Shown: piece after piece, positions 60,186 to 64,000 of the stretch
Layout: every line of letters begins with the position of its first letter
Numbering within the stretch: position 1 is the first letter of the stretch
Program-made: the position numbers and the translations under genes
The notes under the pieces: generated by a model
What the model was told of the DNA's origin: nothing
What the model saw: the letters and a program-made list of their open reading frames with translations, nothing else
Databases searched by the model: none
Origin: RH-AL1 sp965198485
GTDB taxonomy: Bacteria > Pseudomonadota > Alphaproteobacteria > Rhizobiales > Beijerinckiaceae
DNA length: 64,000 nt
Direction: 5' to 3'
Assembly: GCA_965198485.1 (NCBI GenBank)
Contig: CBDAPQ010000005.1
Coordinates: forward strand, 744,001 to 808,000

Positions 60186-60298
60186 CGCTTCCGTCGCGTC
60201 GGCGAGATCGTTCACGAAGTCTTCGGCGTGGTCTTCTTCTTCGTCGCCCTCAATCTCGATTGTCACTCTCCGGAGAGTCTAGGCCGATGGTGAGATGA
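60186..60298 (+). pseudogene. Degenerate 3' fragment of an acyl-CoA thioesterase
   Basis: In one plus-strand frame the segment reads RFRRVGEIVHEVFGVVFFFV then ALNLD, which aligns with RRRRDGETVHKVTGAIFTFV and ALDLD of the thioesterase at 56988-57401. After one frameshift both end as RPMVR and a stop. Only the last 40 codons remain. Confidence 0.65.
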
Positions 60299-60335
60299 AG
60301 CCTGCGTCCGAGCCGACAGCTGCCACCACCGCTCC

Positions 60336-61106
60336 TCAACCCGTCGGCTGGGCCGCCGCCTCGATGCGGCGGACGACGTCGGGCGCGAGCCGCTCGCGCA
60401 CGCTGGGCAGGTAGCGCAGCGCGACCATGCTGCCGCGCCGCTCGGCCAGCAGCAGGGCGCGATAGGCCTCCTCCTGGTTCTCGGCCGCGCCTTGCCCCAG
60501 GTGCAGTGCGGCGCCGAGCAGGGCGGCGCCGTCGGCGTCGCCGCCGTCGCTCGCCACGCGCCACCAGTGCACGGCGGCGCCGGTGTCGCGCTCCGTGCCC
60601 AGCGCGTCGTAGAGGATCGAGCCCAGGCGGGTCGCGGCGCCGGAATAGCCCTTGTCGGCGGCGGCCTGCGCCCAGCGCCGCGCCTCGACGACATCCTGCT
60701 CGATCCGCTCGCCGTCGAGCAGCATGAAGCTCAGCATGTCCTGCGCCTCGCCGTCGTCCTGCTCGGCGGCGAGCCGGAACCACTTGGCCGCCTCGTCGAA
60801 ATCGAGCGGCACGCCGAGCCCGTTGTAGTGCAGCGAGCCGAGGTTGCGCTGGCCCAGCGCGTCGCCGGCCTCCGCCGCCAGGGTCAGCCAGCGCAGGGCC
60901 AGCGCGTGGTCGACCGGGACGCCCTGGCCGTAGGCGAAGCAGCTGCCGACGTTGTTCTGCGCCCGCGCCACGCCGGCTTGGGCCAGCGGACCCCATAGTT
61001 TGAGCGCGGCCTCGTGATCGCCCGCCTCGGCGAGGCCGCGGGCCTGCGCCATGAGCGAGGCGACGTCGGGCTCGCGCCGGCGCAGCCGGGCCAGCAGCGC
61101 GCGCAT
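60336..61106 (-). CDS. Sel1-repeat protein
   Basis: The 256-aa protein has five or six Sel1-like repeats: GVARAQNNVGSCFAYGQGVP, DALGQRNLGSLHYNGLGVPL and DGEAQDMLSFMLLDGERIEQ. Such helical solenoids mediate protein contacts. There is no signal peptide. The ATG at 61106 overlaps the fdhE stop (ATGA), so it may act with formate dehydrogenase assembly. A longer frame upstream that runs into fdhE is not used. Confidence 0.85.
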   Translation of the reverse strand: MRALLARLRRREPDVASLMAQARGLAEAGDHEAALKLWGPLAQAGVARAQNNVGSCFAYGQGVPVDHALALRWLTLAAEAGDALGQRNLGSLHYNGLGVPLDFDEAAKWFRLAAEQDDGEAQDMLSFMLLDGERIEQDVVEARRWAQAAADKGYSGAATRLGSILYDALGTERDTGAAVHWWRVASDGGDADGAALLGAALHLGQGAAENQEEAYRALLLAERRGSMVALRYLPSVRERLAPDVVRRIEAAAQPTG

Positions 61107-62020
61107 CACGGCAGGATCAGGAACGGGTTGAGGCCGGTGCGGCGCCAGCCGTCCTCGCGCAGCATCATGTCGAGGCCGTAGGAGGCGACGTCGTCGGCGA
61201 CGGGGTCGAGCTGGGGGTTCTTGGTCTGCAGCAGGTGCTTGGCGTAGCCGCGGCAGCTCTCGCAGACCTCGGCCGACACCTCGCCGGTGGCACCCTCGAC
61301 CTGACGGTAGGAGATGCCCTTGGTGGCGCCGCAGGCGGTGCATTTCACGCGGACGTGGTTCCATTGCGTGAGGCAGAGCGAGCAGGAGAGATAGCGCAGG
61401 CCGGTCGCCGCCTGCGGCAGCTCCATCACTGTGCTGGAGACCGGGGCGCCGCCGCAGCAGGGGCAGACGCCCTCGCCGACGTTGCGCAGGCCGGCGGCGT
61501 CGAACTGGATGGCGTGGGCGGCGTACCAGACCTGCAGCGCGGCGGCGACCAGCGCGCATTCGGCGAGACGCTCCAGCTCGAAATAGCCGTCGGCTACTGA
61601 CGTCGCGAGGCGGCGGCGTTCGTCCGGGTCGGCGGCTGCGAGTGTGGCGACGGCGTCGGCCGGACCCTCGGCGAGGGTTGCGCGGCCGAGCACGGCGAGC
61701 AGGCGATCCAGCGTGTCGAGGGCACCGGGCTCGGCGGCGAGGTCGCGGGTGAGCGGCGGCATCTCGTTGGCGAGCGCCACGCCTGTGTCGGGCAGCGGCG
61801 GGCGTGGGAGCGCGGCGGCGACGTCGGCCTGCGCCTGGCTGAGCGTGCCGAGGAAGGTGAGGTAGTCGCCGATATCGTGGCCGGGCGCCAGGGCGGCGAA
61901 GCGCGCGGCACGCCGAGCGAAGGTCGCGACGGGGTCCTGCAGCCGCGCGTAGGGCGGCTCGCCGCCCACGGGCGCCTGCCCTCCGGCGAAGTTCGGATCG
62001 ATGCCGCCGATGGTTGCCAT
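61106..62020 (-). CDS. fdhE: Formate dehydrogenase accessory protein FdhE
   Basis: The 304-aa protein is required for maturation of respiratory formate dehydrogenases. Its C-terminal half has rubredoxin-like Cys pairs: VCPCCGGAPV, SCSLCLTQWNHVRVKCTACG and CESCRGY. The N-terminal helical part is variable. It follows fdoI by 79 nt and overlaps the Sel1 gene by 4 nt. Confidence 0.93.
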   Translation of the reverse strand: MATIGGIDPNFAGGQAPVGGEPPYARLQDPVATFARRAARFAALAPGHDIGDYLTFLGTLSQAQADVAAALPRPPLPDTGVALANEMPPLTRDLAAEPGALDTLDRLLAVLGRATLAEGPADAVATLAAADPDERRRLATSVADGYFELERLAECALVAAALQVWYAAHAIQFDAAGLRNVGEGVCPCCGGAPVSSTVMELPQAATGLRYLSCSLCLTQWNHVRVKCTACGATKGISYRQVEGATGEVSAEVCESCRGYAKHLLQTKNPQLDPVADDVASYGLDMMLREDGWRRTGLNPFLILP

Positions 62021-62099
62021 GGTGTCCCGTGATGCAAAAGCGCGGGCGATGGGTCGCCCGCGCTCGGGAGGATGGGGTCAGGCGCGTCGGAAGTGCGGG

Positions 62100-62816
62100 C
62101 TACTCCGCCGGCTCCGGATTGTGCCCCGGCGCCGTCGGCTCACCCTGCCTGGCGATCTTGCGCAGCCACTTGCGGTGGTGGCGATAGGCCCAGCCGCCGG
62201 TGACGTTGCCGCGCATCATTGCGCGTCCGGTCCCCTTGATCCAGATGCCGGCGTAGATGTGCACGATGATGATCAGGATGGCGACCAGCGCCGCCAGCGA
62301 GTGCGCGGCGAGCGCCCAGCGCTTGGTCTCGGTCAGCGTGTAGCTGCCGAAGTACTGGTCCCAGATCACCAGGCCGGAGAAGAACATCACCGTGATCAGC
62401 GCGGACTGGCCCCAGAACACACCCTTCTGCCCGGCATTGTACTTGCCGAGTTCCGGCAGCCGGTCGTGACGGTTGGTCATCACGTCGGTGATGCGTCGCG
62501 ACCATTTCCAATCGTCCATGTTGGGCAAGTTCAGGCGGAAGAAGCGCACGAACAGGACCAGGAAGCTGAGATAGAGGATCACGCCGAACCAAGGATGGAT
62601 CGCGCGCGTGCTCTGTCCGCCGCCGAACAGGTTCGTGAGGAAGAACAGGCTGGGGTGGAACAGCGACAGGCCGCTGAGCGTCAGCAGCGTGAACAGCGCC
62701 GCGGTGACCCAGTGGTTGATCCGCTGAGTCGTGTTGTAGCGGTCGACGTAGACGATGGACTCGTCGGGGACGTCGTGCACCTCGCGCTTCATCTGGGCGT
62801 CGGTCTTCACCCCCAT
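62100..62816 (-). CDS. fdoI: Formate dehydrogenase gamma subunit, cytochrome b556
   Basis: The 238-aa membrane protein has four hydrophobic helices and carries haem b to link formate oxidation to the quinone pool. Candidate His ligands are in TTQRINHWVTAALFTLLTLS and RWALAAHSLAALVAILIIIV. The ATG at 62816 overlaps the fdoH stop (ATGA). Longer frames upstream that run into fdoH are not used. Confidence 0.92.
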   Translation of the reverse strand: MGVKTDAQMKREVHDVPDESIVYVDRYNTTQRINHWVTAALFTLLTLSGLSLFHPSLFFLTNLFGGGQSTRAIHPWFGVILYLSFLVLFVRFFRLNLPNMDDWKWSRRITDVMTNRHDRLPELGKYNAGQKGVFWGQSALITVMFFSGLVIWDQYFGSYTLTETKRWALAAHSLAALVAILIIIVHIYAGIWIKGTGRAMMRGNVTGGWAYRHHRKWLRKIARQGEPTAPGHNPEPAE

Positions 62817-63736
62817 CAATGATGCTCCCTGTGCTTGGGCTCTTCGCCGTGGGCGAGGGAGGTCGCGTCCTCCTCGTCCCCCCTGGCCACTTCGTCCGGA
62901 CCGGCGGCGACGTAGTGGAAGAAGCTGCCCACCGCCGCAAGACCGAGGAGGCCGAGCCCGGCGATCTTGGCGCCACCCTTCCACAATGCCACGATCGGAG
63001 AGATGCGCGGATTGGTGGGAAGGTTGGCGTAGAGCGAGGGCTTGTCGGCATGGTGCAGCACGTACATCACGTGCGTGCCGCCGACGCCCGGCGGATCGTA
63101 GAGCCCGGCGTTGGCGAAGCCGCGCGATTTCAGGTCGACGATGCGGTTGTTGGCCTGCGCGATCATGTCGGCCTTCGTGCCGAACATGATCGCCGCCGTC
63201 GGGCACGATTTGGCGCAGGCGGGAGCTTGGCCGACCGAGACGCGATCCACGCAGAGCGAGCACTTGTAGACCTTGCGGTCGGTGGCGCTGATGCGCGGGA
63301 TGTTGAACGGGCACCCCTTGATGCAGTAGGTGCACCCGATGCAGTTCTCCGAGATGAAGTCGACGATCCCGTTCTCGTACTGAACGATGGCGCCGGGCGA
63401 CGGACACGCCTTGAGGCAGCCCGGGTCGGAGCAGTGCATGCAGCCGTCCTTGCGGATCAGCCACTCGAGGTTGCCGTCGGGATCCTCGTATTCGGTGAAG
63501 CGCATCAGCGTCCAAACCGCCGGGCTGAGGTCCGCCGGGTTGTCGTAGACGCCGTGGTTGGTGCCGACCGGCTGGCGCAGGTCGTTCCACTCCATGCAAG
63601 CGGCCTGGCAGGCCTTGCAGCCGATGCACTTCGAGACGTCGATGAGCTTGGCGACCTCGTCGACGGTTCGCGCCTTGGGCGGGGTCTCGGTCGACGCGGA
63701 GCGACGACGGATGTCGAGGGATTGATAGTCGGACAT
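62816..63736 (-). CDS. fdoH: Formate dehydrogenase iron-sulfur subunit
   Basis: The 306-aa electron-transfer subunit has four [4Fe-4S] motifs: CIGCKACQAACMEWN, CMHCSDPGCLKACPSPG, CIGCTYCIKGCPFNIP and CSLCVDRVSVGQAPACAKSC. A C-terminal transmembrane helix (IAGLGLLGLAAVGSFFHYV) anchors it to the membrane, facing the periplasm. It lies between the catalytic subunit and the cytochrome subunit, and its stop overlaps fdoI. Confidence 0.95.
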   Translation of the reverse strand: MSDYQSLDIRRRSASTETPPKARTVDEVAKLIDVSKCIGCKACQAACMEWNDLRQPVGTNHGVYDNPADLSPAVWTLMRFTEYEDPDGNLEWLIRKDGCMHCSDPGCLKACPSPGAIVQYENGIVDFISENCIGCTYCIKGCPFNIPRISATDRKVYKCSLCVDRVSVGQAPACAKSCPTAAIMFGTKADMIAQANNRIVDLKSRGFANAGLYDPPGVGGTHVMYVLHHADKPSLYANLPTNPRISPIVALWKGGAKIAGLGLLGLAAVGSFFHYVAAGPDEVARGDEEDATSLAHGEEPKHREHH

Positions 63737-63743
63737 CGCTCCC

Positions 63744-64000
63744 TCAGCTCACTTTGAAGTCGGGCGCGGTGGTGCGCTCGACATTGACGAGAAACGCCTT
63801 GTACTCGGGCGTATTGGTGTTGGCGTCGCCGACGAAAGGGGTCAGCGCGTTGGCGCCGTAGCCCTCGACCGTCGAGCCGATGAAGCCCCAATGGATCGGG
63901 ATGCCGATCACGTGGACCTCGCGGCCGTCGCAAAGCAGCGGCTTGATGCGCTTGGTAACGACGGCCTTAGCCTTCACCGAACCGCGCTTGGACCAGACCC
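63744..64000 (-). CDS. fdoG: Formate dehydrogenase alpha subunit, C-terminal part only
   Basis: The minus frame from the right edge to 63744 encodes the last about 85 residues of the molybdopterin subunit: VWSKRGSVKAKAVVTKRIKP then IHWGFIGSTVEGYGANALTP, the C-terminal landmarks of FdnG/FdoG. The active site and Tat signal are beyond the window. It ends 7 nt before the fdoH start. Confidence 0.9.
   Translation of the reverse strand, partial: VWSKRGSVKAKAVVTKRIKPLLCDGREVHVIGIPIHWGFIGSTVEGYGANALTPFVGDANTNTPEYKAFLVNVERTTAPDFKVS

Larger units (their letters stand above)
58988..60298 (+). pseudogene. Fragment of a large secreted repeat protein (RTX/type I substrate-like)
   Basis: The frame has Ser/Thr/Gly-rich beta repeats such as ISNPDGSTTTSYDDPSSGQI and TTFVGGQESASVFTDSAGNA, then Ala/Gly/Leu-rich helices (GVGYALGSALGSALGGNSLA). 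The style matches internal parts of large type I secreted proteins of Hyphomicrobiales. No signal peptide or C-terminal secretion signal is seen. The first 250 bp are AT-rich and the rest GC-rich, with a hairpin at the junction. From about 60060 the reading drops into unrelated residues, and the last codons (RPMVR) belong to a thioesterase fragment. Confidence 0.6.

Noticed and set aside
1..64000. CRISPR arrays
   Set aside because: I saw no regularly spaced repeats with unique spacers. The repeats found are single or inverted pairs.

Overview
The window is high-GC DNA from an alphaproteobacterium, most likely of the order Hyphomicrobiales (Rhizobiales); the family cannot be fixed from the sequence alone. 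The lineage call rests on a tRNA-His with G1:U72 and A73 and no G-1, a TrcR-type DUF1013 regulator, an HWE-family histidine kinase, a DUF1476 (ATPase zeta-like) protein, MetZ, a short SRP RNA, and intergenic palindromic repeats built on a CTTCTCCC...GGGAGAAGG core.

Region 1 (1-6937) is an accessory segment next to the 3' end of tRNA-His. Five minus-strand genes form one run: a sigma-region-4-like HTH protein, a MORC/MutL-type GHKL ATPase, a helicase with an N-terminal phospholipase-D nuclease domain, a 78-residue protein, and a DndD/Rad50-like coiled-coil ATPase that leaves the window at its left edge. The last four are spaced or overlapped like a translationally coupled operon. The gene content resembles anti-phage or restriction-type conflict systems, but I do not recognise the combination as a named system. 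It is the best candidate here for an undescribed system.

Region 2 (6938-19200) is core genome with scars: tRNA-His, an HWE sensor kinase, a frameshifted pentapeptide-repeat gene, the TCA-cycle run sucD-yqaE-sucA-sucB (no sucC or lpd beside it), a DUF1476 gene, a gene broken by an 8-bp tandem duplication, an IS1595-family remnant and glcD. Region 3 (19201-33100) holds a polysaccharide deacetylase, a metallophosphoesterase, a metZ-SDR-MOSC operon, ybjN-like/proC, trcR and a complete cheA-cheW-cheY-cheB-cheR operon. CheA carries a C-terminal receiver and CheB has none.

Region 4 (33100-44450) contains the SRP RNA, an Ala-rich secreted protein coupled to a lytic transglycosylase, a ligase-associated exonuclease whose 5' end contains a perfect terminator-like hairpin, a TsdA-like dihaem cytochrome, a visibly less GC-rich sugar-type C-methyltransferase, an amidase remnant, a DUF3311/sodium-solute symporter pair and tRNA-Gly(CCC). 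Region 5 (44450-57400) holds ubiE-ubiB, an MMPL/RND transporter, two closely similar Pal lipoproteins about 6.6 kb apart, a Tat-exported molybdenum hydroxylase with its 2Fe-2S subunit, yjcH-actP, a glutathione transferase and an acyl-CoA thioesterase.

Region 6 (57400-60300) is a mosaic scar: palindromic direct repeats, a headless HlyD adaptor gene, an AT-rich membrane-protein gene, a fragment of a large secreted repeat protein with a hairpin exactly at its AT-rich/GC-rich junction, and a degenerate thioesterase 3' end echoing the intact gene on the other side. Region 7 (60336-64000) is the formate dehydrogenase operon fdoG(partial)-fdoH-fdoI-fdhE followed by a Sel1-repeat gene.
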